A stretch of DNA of 64,000 nt from Apostichopus japonicus (lineage: Eukaryota; Echinodermata; Holothuroidea; Aspidochirotida; Stichopodidae): contig NC_092576.1 in the NCBI RefSeq assembly GCF_037975245.1, forward strand, positions 4,852,001-4,916,000, written 5' to 3'. Position 1 is the first letter of the stretch, and each line of letters opens with the position of its first letter. Positions 13,124 to 42,409 of the stretch are shown here, in pieces. Under the pieces are notes generated by a model. The model saw only the letters and a list, made by a program, of their open reading frames with translations. It was not told the DNA's origin and searched no databases. The translations under genes and the position numbers were made by a program.

Positions 13124-13441
13124 GAAGTGGCTGATATTCTACAAATTTCAAAGACTATTGATGCCACAAAAAAGCCGCAGCGATTTGTTGTATGCAAAGG
13201 AACTCTCTTGGCACCAACCCAAACATTCGTTATACTAGAACGGAGGCCTGTCCCTCAAGAATCACTACTGAAAGCTATCGATTTCTGTTTCAAAGCAATG
13301 TACATTTTGGACATGGCTTACCAACCTTCATGCTGTCTTGTGTGGCAGTTCTTTCAAAATGTGATTTATGAAATCAAAGAAGCACATGTGCCAAGTTGCA
13401 TAAGAGATCTTAGATCATTCTTGGCCTTTAAAAGTAATTAG
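13124..13441 (+). CDS. SAMD3-like copy 2, terminal exon
   Basis: Begins after 'tttctcacag' in phase 0 and runs 105 codons to TAG. It encodes EVADILQISKTIDATKKPQR, FVILERRPVP, SLLKAIDFCFKAMYILDMAY and QPSCCLVWQFFQNVIYEIKE, the most conserved segment of the family. The exon is intact; the gene upstream is frameshifted, so expression is uncertain. Confidence 0.65.
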   Translation, partial: EVADILQISKTIDATKKPQRFVVCKGTLLAPTQTFVILERRPVPQESLLKAIDFCFKAMYILDMAYQPSCCLVWQFFQNVIYEIKEAHVPSCIRDLRSFLAFKSN

Positions 13442-13476
13442 TGGCTTAAAAGAAAAGAGTTGTAAGCAAGATATTC

Positions 13477-13805
13477 ATGGCTGATATTTTACAAAGTTCA
13501 AAGGATATTGAAAGCCACAAAAATACTGCAGCTACTTTTGTATGCAAGGAGCCCTCTTGGTACCAACCCAAATATTTGCTATTTTAGAACAGAGGTCAGT
13601 TTCTCACAAATCTCTTCTATTAAAGCTGTCTTTTTCTGTTTCATGGCAAATGTGCATTTTGGACATGGGTTATCGACCTTCATGCAGTCTTGTTTGGCAG
13701 TTCATTCAAAATGTGATTAATGAAATCAAAGAAGCACATATGCCAAGTTGTATTATAGCATTCTTGGCCCTGGAAAGTAAGAAGTGCCTTAAAGGGAAAT
13801 TGTAA
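13477..13805 (+). pseudogene. Tandem duplicate of SAMD3-like terminal exon
   Basis: Starts 36 bp after the stop of the exon at 13124-13441 and repeats it: MADILQSSKDIESHK, then in a shifted frame VPTQIFAILEQRS, QMCILDMGYRPSCSLVWQFI and QNVINEIKEAH. At least one frameshift (near 13570) separates the two parts, and there is no new acceptor or donor. Both copies are followed by 'tgtaagcaag', marking the end of the duplicated unit. Confidence 0.7.
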
Positions 13806-14358
13806 GCAAGAAGCTCATATAATAATTGTAAGCAAGAAGTTTGTATAATATTACGAATCCCGATCTAATCAACTGATCTTTCATGAGTGAGTAAGGTTAT
13901 ATGTAGCTTAAGTTCACTTACACATGTATCTCTATATGTGGTGAAGATATATATACTATACATCCAAATACTGGAAATAAGAACAATGCACTGGCTGCAA
14001 TGTACTGCATATATCATAAATATGTCTCTAAATGTAATCATGTACACCACATATGTATGTGAGACTCAATGTAATTCTTATGTATACTATAGGTAAACCT
14101 TGATTAATCAGATCATGATTGATGTTTAGATTCATAGATTGTTTATACATCAATTGATCTATAGTTACATATGTGAGATATTGAGTGTTACAAGTTTTCT
14201 ATGAATAAGGCTCTTCTTGAAGAGTAGAGGTTTTTTACATTGTGTCACCTTAAAGGTCTGATAGAGCACAGCTAAGAAGTTGTTACATCCAAGCATATTT
14301 ATGTGTTGTTTTGTTTTGTTTGTATTTTATTCACATGGTTCAGCTGGTTATTGTTTTC

Positions 14359-14364
14359 AATAAA
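14359..14364 (+). terminator. Candidate polyadenylation signal, SAMD3-like locus
   Basis: AATAAA in 'tttcaataaaaacaag', the first canonical hexamer I noticed downstream of the terminal exon and its duplicate. Whether it is used depends on the locus being transcribed. Confidence 0.3.
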
Positions 14365-14559
14365 AACAAGTTCTCAAAATGTCATCCATCTGGCTTCTGT
14401 AATGTAACTGTTTGTTAATTTTTCAATATTTTTCAAGAAATTGTTTACTCTTTGCATTGCCATATTCAACTGATTGTTGCAAACTAGGTCTGCATAAACA
14501 AAACTTGTGAGGAGTCTTTCAACTACATTAAGTAAAATCCACTGAGGATCTCATCCATC

Positions 14560-14950
14560 ACCGTCCAATATATTGCATTCGCCAACATATATTGGGCAAT
14601 GAAGGCTCATTTGACCCCCCCCCCCACCCTTTTGTAATGGTAAAAGCCACTGCCCAATTTAAATGTAGTAATTGCCCAATACAATGATTTTTAATTCCCC
14701 AATTTAATGATCCCTACATTTGTAAGTTCACCAATGATGGGCATAATTTACACAATTAATTTAACCAACAACTGTTGGGTACAAACTTATAGTTATTTTA
14801 TTGGTTAAAAATGTTACCCAACGGCTGGTTAAAGCCGTTAACCAACAGGTGTTGGTTAAAATATCACCAATAAGTCGAATTTGACATACGTGCCCAGTGT
14901 TGGTTAAGGTATTGGTTAATTTTTTAACCAACTGTTTTTAGAGTGTAGTA
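14560..14950. repeat. TTGGGCAAA-rich element 2
   Basis: Same repeat vocabulary as 7500-7790 (TTGGGCAAT, TGCCCAAT, TTGGTTAAA, TTAACCAAC) in both orientations, with an edge 'aactgtttttagagtgta'. It contains a C-run near 14616. Together with the element at 7500 it brackets the SAMD3-like copy 2 locus. Confidence 0.6.
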
Positions 14951-15459
14951 CGTCTTGAACGTAGGTCTCGCACCACAATGAATTGTTCCATTGACTTACA
15001 CACTAAACTCTTCACATTCAAGACCGCCCAAAGCATAGATAGAAGATTTCAACTGGTTTATCCTACCCACCAAATGATAGCTGAGATCTTGGGCTATCAT
15101 GGCACTTGCAAACTTCTACATTAAGACCGTTTAGATTTTGAGCTAGAAAAGGAGCAAGTTTACAAACACTACTCAACCACCATCTGTTCGTTCGGAGTAA
15201 TATCCCAATTTACCAAAGATTTTCTAAAATGGTGTACATTAAATTATGTTCCTTCATTCAAAGGCAGAAAAAACGATGACAGTTACTGATAACATGCTTA
15301 AACAAGCTTTACCTTGGGTACTTTTACCTCTTTTTTGCTGACAATGGTTAACCTTTTGAGCGAATGAACACCACTCAAATTGTGGTGAGGTACCCATACA
15401 CACAGTTGGACTTAGCGACAATTACAGTGACGCATACTGATTGACCAATCACATTTCAC

Positions 15460-15890
15460 TTACGCGTAATTCTATTTCACTTAAGTAAAATTCAATGCTT
15501 AAGTGAAATTGAAAAGCCAGTTTGCTTAAGTAGAATATTATTTTACTTGAGTAGAATTGAATTTTACTTCAGCAGAACTGTATTTTACTTAAGTAGAATT
15601 GAATTTTACTTCAGTAGAATTGTATTTTACGTAAGTAGAATTGTATTTTATTTACGCTTAATTCAATTAAGCTTAAGCAAAATTGAATTTTACCTAAGTA
15701 AAATACTATATACACAAAAACCGTTTGAACTTATGCCAATATGAATTCCGTTTAAGTGGAATACAATTAAGCTGAAGTAAAATGCGATTATACTAAAGTG
15801 CAATTAGTTTCACTCAAGCTTTAATTAATTCTACTTAAGTGGAATAGCAAGGTAAATGTAAAAATGGCTCGCCGTACGAGCTGCTACACT
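15460..15890. repeat. ACTTAAGT palindromic array 2
   Basis: About 18 units around ACTTAAGT or CTTAAG with AATT-rich linkers. The right edge 'gcaaggtaaatgtaaaaatggctcgccgtacgagc' is, reverse-complemented, the left edge of array 1 at 3665-3710. The 65-residue open frame inside (15547-15744) is simply the repeat read in one frame. Confidence 0.65.
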
Positions 15891-15908
15891 TAAGTGACGA
15901 TTTTAGTG

Positions 15909-16010
15909 TAAGAAGGTGGTTATACTACTATTCTAAACAGGTGACGCTACTACCATTTCAGGCTTCGATGATTCTGTAAATTAGTGGCGCTAATACCTAT
16001 TAGAGTAGTG
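15909..16010. repeat. Dispersed repeat shared with 2.9 kb
   Basis: About 90 bp, including 'ttctaaacaggtgacgct' and 'ctgtaaattagtggcgct', match 2903-2987 in the same orientation. Both copies lie close to an ACTTAAGT array, so they may be parts of one larger element. Confidence 0.55.
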
Positions 16011-17790
16011 CACTTCCGCATGAGAGGTGATCCGTCGGAAAATAGCCCTTAAGTGACCTACTGCATATTTTCCTGCATTTTTTGAGTCAAAATCATTCTT
16101 TTTTATGTTTGGATGTTGAAGAAGATAAAATAAACTACTGAATAAATATCTGGAGGATTGAAGGTGATTTTAGTTACTTTAGAAAATCTTGGGTGAAACA
16201 AGAATATTCCGCAGCGACAGCTGGCAGATAATAAACTAAAGTTGAATGTGTTGTGATTGCTCAAGCCATCAGCTATCATATGGTTGTAAGGACATGTCAG
16301 TTGAAAACTTCCATCTTTGCTTTATCGGCCTGGGAAAGAGAAAAGGTCAGGATGTAAGTCAGTGGGAGCAATTAACTGTGGTGTTGATGTAACTACGACC
16401 TGTTTCCTAAACATGCTTTGTTTAAAGATAATATCATTAAAAGCTTCATTTTTCCTTTTGGGGATATGTGCTTTCACCGTTTGGCCATATTAACGTTTAA
16501 CAATAACTAAAAGATTAAAACAAATGGCCGTACTGACATGTCCCTGATGGGTAAATATCTTTGCTAATTGTTTTTCAAGCTTTGCCAAAATGCAGTTCAT
16601 TGATCATTAATCTGCCTTATGTCCATTATTGCTGAGGTCACCAACTTTTCTTATCAAGAAGATCTACTCTAGAGAAAGGCCATATGTGGTAAATGTGACA
16701 ATCTGCATTTGTGGAGAATGATAAGTGAAGTCGTAATATACCAGTATGAATTGAGTCGTATTAATTAAATATTTTCTGATGAGTTGTTCGTGACAGTATT
16801 ACTTCACGTGGTATCCCGTTACTCTATCTTCGAGGGTGCATTATACAATGATAACACCAATGCAGTAAATTAGTTTTAAAGAATAGACCTATCGTTACAG
16901 TAGTGTCATCGTCGTCGTTACTATTTTAAGCACAATTGCATCATTGGAGAAAGATGTAGAAGAGGAGTTAATCTTTCCAATCGTGTCCTATGTTTTTTTT
17001 TATATAATACTACTGTACTTCTAAGTATGAACCCTCGAGACAGGCTCCAATGAAGATTCAAAGCACAAATCCCAATCTCGAATAATCATCAGTCATCCAT
17101 AAGAACAATATTATTCGCCCAGAAGCAGGGGCAATACATATCCGATTTGATATGAATAAAAAGAGGGAAAACAATAAAGGTTTCTGTTCAAGCGTGAATT
17201 CGTCGTAAAATATATAATATCATTGCCGATTCGTTGAATGTCGTAATCCAAGTATCGCAGTCCTAAGTAAGCTTTATCTTCTTTCACTGTGAGAAAGATT
17301 TCGCTTATCGTTCGTAAGAACTAAACTATCCATTGTTTTTTCGAACCAATGTCTTCTGACCCAGCATGAGTCATGACATTGATGAAGTTATTATCCTTCG
17401 AAAAAAGTCTTCTGAAAATGAGAGCGCACTTCTGATTTAGTGAAAGTGAAGTCCTCTACATTGCCCCCTTCGAGATCACTCGCGAACGTTTTTACAGCGT
17501 CTACTGTCTCCGTATTTGTGTACTAAGATCTCAGTGTTGCTCATAACTACAAACGTTATATTGATTCAGGGCAAACTCGGGTTCTATGGCAACCCAATCA
17601 TTGAACAATGTGATACCCTGTTTTCCACGCGTGTTAGAAGCGTTTCTGTTACACATATAAAATAAAATTGTATTTAATAAGATCAGGCCTATTCAATAAA
17701 TTTATGCATACAATCCAACTGTTTTTATGCTCCTTTCCATCGGTTGTGAATAGGAGGCTATATGGCCTACCGACGGCGACCTTTGTTACT
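16011..17790. other. No gene recognised
   Basis: AT-rich sequence without a convincing exon, RNA gene or transposon end on either strand. Confidence 0.5.
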
Positions 17791-17797
17791 ATTCATG

Positions 17798-17800
<3 letters not shown>

Positions 17801-17896
<96 letters not shown>

Positions 17897-17897
17897 A
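17801..17897. repeat. (TA)n microsatellite
   Basis: Roughly 45 TA dinucleotides with one interruption near 17884. The open frames that cross it are Tyr-Ile runs produced by the repeat. Confidence 0.95.
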
Positions 17898-18935
17898 CCA
17901 GCTGCCATTGCAGCCGAAACTTACCTCAATCATTTGCTTCGGAAATGCAACGTTAAACATGGAATTGATCTTTTATAGCGTAACTTTTATCTTCTTGATC
18001 GGTTAATTCTTAGCTTACACAAACATACTCCACAACCTTTCAGTACGTAACAACCACTCCTATTAGTATTATTATATGGTAAGGACAACACAAGTTTTCT
18101 TTAGTAAATTTCGAAAATGATAGTAATAGTTATTATTTGTCCCACGCTTTCTAGGGTTCTACTTGGTCTAAGCCTGCTCTGAACCACATGAAAGTAGAAA
18201 GAGGAAGAAATTGTAGTTCGGTTGGTTATGTCACCATGGAAGCGATTGCCACGGTTACAAGTAATGTTCCTGAGTAACGAGGTTTGGGGTCACCATGGTA
18301 GGGTTACCAAGAAAACACGAATTTTGATCTAAAATTAATATTTCACTTGTTTGGTCTATTTCAACATCCTTCGAAGGCGGCAACAAATACGAATATGTAA
18401 CAGAGATAATTACTATAATTATTGTTATGACTAAGTTCATCAATCATATGTAAATTTAATAAAACATCATCAATAATGATGCATGTCTTGGTTTTAGAGC
18501 ACTTGTTCATAAGTCATAACAACCATCGACATACAACATTCCTTTACAACCCTAACAGAACTGGCAGTCGAGCTGCGTCGGGCCCGTGATCAGTCGTGTG
18601 TGTGCGGCGGGCTTGGGAAACTTTAGAAAATGAACTTTAGAGAAACTTAACACATACAAACACGAGAAAGGAAGAATTTAACTAGCGCCCTCTTCTTTGA
18701 TATAAAAATTGTTCATGCAGACGTGAAACTGATTTTAGTCAAAGTCGGTTTGCTTTACAGACATATATGCCTAGCAGTAGCGTCTTTACATGATTTCAAA
18801 GTGTGTACGGGAAGGGATCAACTCTAATTTTATCCCGACTGATTAAAATAGGGACGTGAACCTTTCAAGATAGAGCAATGAAGGATTTTATAATGGAGGG
18901 TATAAGGTCCTGGGTTTGTTGAAGTCGCATCCCAT

Positions 18936-18961
18936 GGGGGGGGGTGGGGTGGGGGTGGGGG
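18936..18961 (+). repeat. G-rich run with quadruplex pattern
   Basis: G8-T-G4-T-G5-T-G5-T-G: four G-runs of at least four separated by single T. This fits the standard intramolecular G-quadruplex pattern on the plus strand. Confidence 0.7.
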
Positions 18962-19309
18962 TGAGGATGGGATCTGATTAAGAGGACTCTGGTATACGTT
19001 AATGGCTGCACTTTGTTACGTAGGATATGTACATATTGTGGGGTATACAGTAACAAAGCTATGATGGTAGTGGTTGAAAGGAGATAAAGTAATTCGAGGT
19101 AGATGCAGGTCTTTAAATAGAATGGTGTACTATATTGAGGACTTTGACGTCGACCCCTATGTGTGGAGGTTGGGGGGTTCTCTCATAAAAACAGTGAAAC
19201 GTTCAAAAGTCAGATGGTGCATCTTGAGACATATTTAGAAATTCGTGGTATATATTTAGGTGTAAACGCTATTAGGCCTACTCGTGAATTTTAGTTTTTT
19301 TTTAAAGGT

Positions 19310-19435
19310 TAAAATGGGGTACACCCGGAGCGGTCTAATTCGTCCCCAACTAAATTTCAAATATTCCTAGACTGAACCATCCATCCCCCCCCCCCTCCAC
19401 CCGGCTGACGAACAAGGTGGGAGAGAGGGAATCTG
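19310..19435. repeat. Dispersed repeat fragment (GGTCTAA family)
   Basis: Contains 'gcggtctaattcgtcccc' followed by 'gactgaacca' and a C-run. Similar wording occurs at 38205-38300, 40765-40830 and 63045-63115, so this is a low-similarity dispersed family. No ends are recognisable. Confidence 0.35.
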
Positions 19436-19542
19436 ACCCTTACCTCTTTGCGCATGCCACTGACCTAATACACAATATTCCCTTTCATCAATCCGTCTCT
19501 GGCCTTTCCCTTCCCGGATTTAGCTATATATATAGATTATCA

Positions 19543-19995
19543 TCAAAATTGATTCAATACAGATAGAGTGTTGCATTGCATACATTGAATACGTAAGAAT
19601 GCTGTTGCTGTACTAGGTAATGCTCTCCTATTCCATGCCATCAGTGTCAAAGAAATTTTGGTCTTTTGTAGTGTTAGTCTGCTTTCCAAACATGGAATGG
19701 TTGAGTCTCTCGTCGTAGGCGTATTCTTCACGGATGCGACTACCATGTGAAATCTCTACATGTACTGGGGCAAAGGATATTGTACTCCATTGAACGTTTT
19801 GCATAAACAGGACCTTCATTAGTCGCTGGTGAAATATCGGAAACATTGCAATAACATCGGTTAGACTGTCCATTTTTTAGTTGAGGTCAAAACGTCCTTT
19901 TGTGAGTACTTGTGAGGTTATTTGCAAGAGAGTCATAAAGCAAACGTGTTTCAAGACTCCTCCTACGTCTTCAGAATAAGGGACATCACACGTTT
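19543..19995 (-). repeat. Dispersed repeat, copy 1 (inverted pair)
   Basis: Reverse-complement similarity to 62555-63030. Landmarks are 'tccatgccatcagtgtcaaa', 'ccaaacatggaatg', 'tcgtcgtaggcgt' and 'actcctcctacgtctt'. Translated on opposite strands, the two copies give similar peptides (PTTRDSTIPCLESR against PTTRDSIIPCLESR). This reflects nucleotide identity rather than proven coding, since neither frame continues through the whole repeat. Confidence 0.6.
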
Positions 19996-20709
19996 GGGTA
20001 TATGCCGGAGAGAGTGCAGCTGTGACTTATGGACGGCGTAAATTATAAACTTGTTAGGGAATTATGCAAAATGTCAAATTGACCGAAATACTCACTAGCA
20101 TGTAAGTTTGTTTCTGAAATAATAACATGCAACGGATATGAGGTCAAATAGACGTTAAAGATTTACATTAACCTTGGGGAAAACAAGTTTCTTGGAGGCT
20201 TCTTATAAACCTGATGGCCGTCAATCATGGTGTCTGCTTGCATGAGACATTCGTATGGAATATGGCCGTTTCCTGTTCTGTCTTTGTGATACATTGCCCT
20301 ACAGAGTCAATGGTCATAATTCGCTTTTGCTATTATGATCAAGACAAAACTATATATGAACTATCTCAAAAATTAGATTAATTTGTGAAGCAAAACATGG
20401 CCGTCTGCTTGACGTATTAGTATTCCAGTGGTGTGGTAAATCACTCATACATATACGTAATGGAGCAAATCGATTGGGTGTTGACTGTTGCCAGGAAATG
20501 GGCAAATTTTACTTTCATTTAAAATTGATGACAAAGTGTTTTTCCTGAATCTGAATCAAATGTGGTCGCAAGAGGAAGTTTCTAACGTTCTTTCATTTTC
20601 ATGTTCATTTGTGAATCAATATTCATTACCTCCTGGAGTTGAAAATGAATACAAACACAAGAACGATCAATACGAAAGAATTAAAAATAAGAGCGGCTTT
20701 TGTGTCAAT

Positions 20710-36894
<16,185 letters not shown>

Positions 36895-37198
36895 GATATT
36901 GTATTTCAAGCACATCTTGGCATATTACGCAACACAGAGTCTATACATTATATTCTCGCATGATGTCTCCTTCAAATGTAAAATCCCCCTAACTGTGAAA
37001 ACAAACATGTTATACCTCTGTAAATTCTTCTTTCAGGAGGCAATATACAAGCACAAGGTGGTGGTATATAGGGGTTGACAGTGTGTTTGAAAGATATGAC
37101 TTCTATTGACCATTGACATTCACGGAAGAGAATAAGGTGTATTTACTTAAGCAGACGGATATACATACATTGTATGAAATTCATCCACAAACAGCATG

Positions 37199-37235
37199 AC
37201 CTAAATCCTTTCGCCGGAGGCAAAAGGATTTAGGT
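37199..37235 (+). promoter_or_regulatory. Hairpin in candidate receptor 3' UTR
   Basis: The 13-nt arm ACCTAAATCCTTT is followed by an 11-nt loop and its exact reverse complement AAAGGATTTAGGT. It sits about 305 nt after the receptor stop codon and before the AATAAA hexamers at 37292 and 37302, so it would be in the 3' UTR. Confidence 0.55.
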
Positions 37236-37291
37236 AATGATGTGGGTGGATGATATGTAGGTCATGGTGTGTAGGTCATATGAATGTTTGT

Positions 37292-37307
37292 AATAAAAGG
37301 TAATAAA
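37292..37307 (+). terminator. Candidate polyadenylation signals, receptor gene
   Basis: Two overlapping-context AATAAA hexamers ('taataaaaggtaataaaaacc') lie about 400 nt after the stop codon, the first canonical signals I noticed downstream. Confidence 0.5.
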
Positions 37308-37319
37308 AACCGGAAAGCT

Positions 37320-40300
37320 CAAGAAGATAAGTTCATGCTTGCCATGATTTTGTTTTCACTTAATTAGATGATTGATTTAGAGCATCTGGGCTAAGTTTGT
37401 GGATGTATTTAGTCAAGACTAAAAAATATATATATATAAATACATACAAACATAGCTATAGATACACGCATACACATACACAGAAACACCCATACATACA
37501 TAATACATTGGAAAGGAATAAATGAACAACTAATGCATGTAAATCACTCTTGATAATTCCTGTTTGAAAACGAAACCGGGAAAAAAAATAAGATATTCCA
37601 CACGGGGAAGTGAAAGTAACGTAGATATGGCTAATCTTGGCATTTGTGTTACTTCTCTTTGTAGAGGTAAAATACACTAAACAAAAACTGAAACTACTGC
37701 TTGATTAATTAAATAGAAAAGTTCAACTTTCGATGTAATAGGCACAATAATTTTTTTTTACTTGTAGAAGCTATTACACTTATTTCGATTTACAACGTAG
37801 GTTCCTTAACAAAGTGGGAACTGAAAACTTGAATTTGTAACCGTTAAACAGTGTCGCCCACAGGATATCAAATGTGTGGGAGGAGAGAAAGGAGGCATTA
37901 TCCAACCTTTCCCGACTGACTTAGACAGCGGAGAAATCTATATGGAACGGTCAGAGGCGAAGAAATATTTTAATAAGGGAAGGGCGTGTCACCAGGGTCA
38001 CTGTAGGAGGAGGATGTTAGGCGTCCACACACAGAAATTGACAATTTAGATCTCAAATGGTGCGTTCTGAGGTGCAACTTTGACTTCAAATGGAGTGTGT
38101 TCTGAAATGTATTTGCAATATAAATTAGGTTTTTAATGAGCTCGAATTGCTTGGTTGTGCTATTTGTGTGATTGAAAAGTGTGTGTATACCCTTAGCAGT
38201 GGCATTTGTCTTTCCCGACTGAAAGTAAAAAATCCCGCGACTGAACCATTTTGCCCGTACTGGCCCCCACCCGCACCCCTTGCGCACGCCAATGCTGAAA
38301 AGCTTTGACATTGGATGGAACTATATAGAAGCACACAACATTTTAATTGAGTCAATGACAATAGTCGTATGTTATAGTAGCTATTGTAATTAACTTTAGT
38401 TTTCATAATTCACTTCTAATACTGAAAGATAATTATCAGATGACAATTATTCAACTATTTCCTTTTTCAATCTTCCATATCGGATACGATTACAAATTCC
38501 TCTTTTGATTTCTCTCAACATATCCATGATTGTAAGTAATATAATGGCGAAGTGTAAATCGACTGTTACTTACTTAACCCGCTATTGATGGTGTTTAAAA
38601 GTAGAGGATCTTCGACCGTATGGCAAGTCCTTTTAAGTTATAGTGGCAAAACACCGAAGTTTTTCTTTTCTTTAGAAATAGAGCAATACGTTTTAGATAA
38701 GAATACCAATGAACGGCGTTCTCTCCGTTTCAAGGAAACATTCATCTAATGACGTATGGCATATATGGATATTTTGTAACTAAGTATATATTGCGCTTAC
38801 TGTTACACCTTTAATGTTAAAATTCTTGTACAGTGTTCATTGATAATTCTATTCACTCATTGATTTTAATTATTCATATAGTGCAGTAATTCAGCTTTGT
38901 AAATATAGCCAAAAAATAATGTAAACAGTCAAATATTTGTCAACATAATGATAATGTAACCTTAGGCCTATACTTTGGAGAAAAGAGAGGTTAGGTATAG
39001 GAGGTGGGAGACTCAGAGATAGATAGAGATAAAGAGAGGGAGAGAGATAATTATAGAAGGTGTGATGCCGGTAACCTAATCGTAAACACGACCGTTGCAG
39101 GCAATGGAATCGTAGTACTGTCTATCTGTATTGGGCACAAGTCTCCCTCCCCCAACCCCACCCCCCGGCTGAAAAAAAAAATCGATGTGCTATCAGATTC
39201 CGGGTAATAGAGGGCGCAGTTGCCACACGATGAAGTTTGTAACTGCTGGATCTCCGTAATAACGTCTTACTCTTAGACGTAACTCTCTTGTTTTCAGGTT
39301 AGTAAATGTCACCATTTTGTCTGATAACTTGGTGGAGAAAAAGTTATAGATGAAGAATAACATAGGATGCATAGACTATGCCTCTTGTGTAATATTGATT
39401 TGATTAGACCATGAAACGCTCCATTCGATTTCCTTCGTATACTGCTTTGCAGCCAAGGCCTTATGTTAACTCATTACTGTGTTAGGTTGTCATGTGTGAC
39501 ACGTTTTAAGTGAACAAGTTTTGAGTAGAGGACCTAAGAATCATCCAAACAGGACGGTTGTAGAGTCACTTGGGGCAAGAATAGATATTGCACCATGTTC
39601 TTTAGTAACTATTATCCCATTATTTCAAGCATTCATTTATTCATGTTCATGATTTACTATTTTGTTCGAGTAATTATAAGGTAACTATGCTTCACAAGAA
39701 ATAGAGAGTGCATATGCACCGATAGACTATACTAGTAAACGTACGTACGGGTAGGCGATATAAACGCAAGGATATCACGTGACCTATATTGATGAGGAAT
39801 ATCCTTTGAGCTGAATCATGTCAATCAGGGATCACCAGAACAATGAGTATTTGTATTCCTAAGTAATATTCAGGGATCATCTCAACATTTAATGCTACAC
39901 CTATTTTCAGAAACATATGGTTCCGTAAAGTTCATTTGATTGCCGCTATTACATTCAATTTGCTTTGTTATTACTTGTAAGGAAAACGATAAAGTTTGTG
40001 ACTGTAACAGGATCTCCAAAATAACATCTCTGACAAAAGTCCTATGTTTGCAGTGTTCCCCCAGTCAATTGGGGCTCTCTAGTGTAACATATTCTCCTTG
40101 AATTTTTATGGAGGTTGCTCTGTGTTTTGTAATTTTGTGTCATTTCTGTCTTTTTTTGGCACCATCATTTTAATTGATTAGGTTTTTATGTCTCTTATGC
40201 CATCTTGCTAAAGCCCTTCAGAAAACTGGTGGAATATAAAAAAACAAGAAACTTTGTTCTTATCTTTATAGTACTTGAAATTTAACCCCCTCCTCCTACC

Positions 40301-41500
40301 CCCGCTCCATTACCTATATATATATCACCCTTCTCCTTCCCGTCCCCTTAAAAAACGAATTCCACGTTATTACTTCGATAGTTTTGAATGAAACATTTTC
40401 TAGAAGAATTGGGTTCTGTGAAAGTTGATACATTCACGATGTCTCAGTGTTATGTTCTTGATTAGTGCCGTGCACATGATTTTCAAGGTGGGAGAGTTGG
40501 GGGAGAGAGATAATACTAGGTTTAAAGTTCCCAAAAGATTTAGATAGTCAATTCATGAACCTTTAGGGAGGGCCAGCTGAGGCAAATGCATGCTTTTCAT
40601 AATGAGTGTTGAGTGGGGTGATGTTTTACAAGGCTACTCCTTTGAGGGGGGGGGGGGGTGGGGGAGGCCTCTCCCAGAGGAAGATTAATATCTTACGTGT
40701 TAAATGTTGCATTCTTAGTCATATGTAGTGTATCAATTAGTTCTATAGATGTAAACATACACATAGAGTGGTCTAACTCATCCCTGACTGAAGTTAAGAA
40801 ATGCCCCGACTGAACAATTCCTGACTAACTGTGGAGTTGTGCTCCAATCAGTCCATACTCATATAGCCCATAATCACATAGTCCATACTCATATAATCAC
40901 ATTGTCCATAATAACAACATCCATACATAATCACATAGTTCATAATAACACTGTCCATACCCACAATGTTCATTATCAAAAGTCATACAAATTGTGAAAA
41001 AACAAGGTCAGTAAATGAATAAAACACAAGGACACAGTCTGTTTGATCTGCTTTTTGCAAGTATAATCCTTCCACATACAACAAAACTGTAAAGGCTTAT
41101 CACAGATGCAATACTTTATGACAAGAATAAAGTAGCAATTTTAGTATCAAACAATACATTAATACAAAATGATGGATGAAAAGCATAAAAATTTCAACTT
41201 TGGTTCAAGCAAGCAAGTATTGAGAAAGCGAAAACAAAATCACAGGAAGACGTCAAAATTTGACAAAAAATAAATTGAAAATACATGGATTAAATCTAAT
41301 TTCATCATTTATCAGAATTTACAAGACAGACATGGGCTGATAATATATAATCATATATATTACAGATGTGTGTAACACTACCAACAGAATCATGACATCT
41401 GTGAATAAGGCACGCAAAAGCACAGAACCTATTAACCTAAGGTTATGGCATTTATTTATGAAAGATTATCAGGTTTATTGTGATTTCTAGGGTGTTATTT
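37320..41500. other. No gene recognised
   Basis: Intergenic sequence between the convergent ends of the receptor and NEK11-like genes. I find short simple repeats, a G-run at 40648-40668 and fragments of the GGTCTAA-type dispersed repeat (38205-38300, 40765-40830). The open frames here have no recognisable product. Confidence 0.5.
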
Positions 41501-41502
41501 AA

Positions 41503-41503
<1 letters not shown>

Positions 41504-41543
<40 letters not shown>
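41504..41543. repeat. (TA)n microsatellite
   Basis: About 20 TA dinucleotides. Confidence 0.9.
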
Positions 41544-41545
<2 letters not shown>

Positions 41546-42316
41546 GTTGAAATATTTGAATTGCCCTTCAATTCATGAAATGACCAATTTTCTTTGCTCT
41601 TATTTCCAAGTCTACATTAGACCAGACTATAGGAGACTGTCAGCCAACAAGCTATTAACTAATACCATAGCAATGTAATACAAATTACCCCATTACCATA
41701 TTCTGATTGGTTGTAACCATTTACATAAACATTGAATAAGTCTCCTGCTACAACTTCTGTATTAACATAGTTGAAAGTATAACCTCCTCCAGTCCTCCCC
41801 CCCCCCCCCTCCCAAACAAAGCGTCTTCAAGAGTTCCCAACTCCTGTGATCATCTGAATACTGTAGTTAGAACATTGATCTATGCTTCATTTCAACATGA
41901 TCAAGTGCATTAAACCAATCTGCTCTCTCCTGGCCACAGTTTTAAAATAATTCACAATCATGAAGATTCTTGTCCAAACTAAAGCAAATTAAATTCAACT
42001 ACTGCAGTTTGCTTTGTTCCAATTCCATATTACTAAAAGTAATTTCAAGATGAACTCTGTTTTCTTAACATTATAAAATGACTCACTTCCTCCAATGTCA
42101 GCAATTGTTCAGACCTCCCTTCCCACTGTAAAGTCACAATGACGCACAAGTCTCATATTCTAACACAACACCCAATCCTGACAGCAATTCCTGATCACAG
42201 CATCATCACCATCTGTCCCCTTACATAGCTAATCGTTGAGTCATATATTCAAACTTCAAAACAGGAAGTCACTAAACAAGATTGGTTAAACGTGCCAAAA
42301 GTATCATCTCATATTT

Positions 42317-42320
42317 ATAA

Positions 42321-42354
<34 letters not shown>

Positions 42355-42398
42355 CGATCTATATATATATCTATATATATATATATTTATATATATAA
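42317..42398. repeat. Imperfect (TA)n microsatellite
   Basis: Interrupted TA runs with TATG, TCGATC and TTTA interruptions. Confidence 0.85.
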
Positions 42399-42409
42399 CA
42401 TTGTTGTCC

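Larger units (their letters stand above)
10258..13441 (+). pseudogene. SAMD3-like gene, copy 2 (frameshifted)
   Basis: Exon-like blocks on one strand: about 10258-10539 (MTEWLKCNMEPREKVLDFMR, then DIVKEYPRLLDRGM, ending at donor 'gtaact'); 11679-11788 (IEQDFSVLWPELEDHLYEKW, donor 'gtaagg'); 12391-12509 (KKKTLAFFLLPVILRGKGKG, AFVDFQP, donor 'gtaggt'); and 13124-13441 (final exon, stop TAG). Order and content match the uncharacterised family annotated as SAMD3-like in fish and invertebrates, where the WP/YP region precedes an 'FFLLP...AFVD' segment and a C-terminal 'CFKAxYILDxxYxxxC' segment. The first block changes frame near 10460, and the phases of blocks 11679-11788 and 12391-12509 do not join without another, unseen exon. 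It may be a recently broken gene or carry a sequencing error. AATAAA lies at 14359. Function of the family is unknown. Confidence 0.6.
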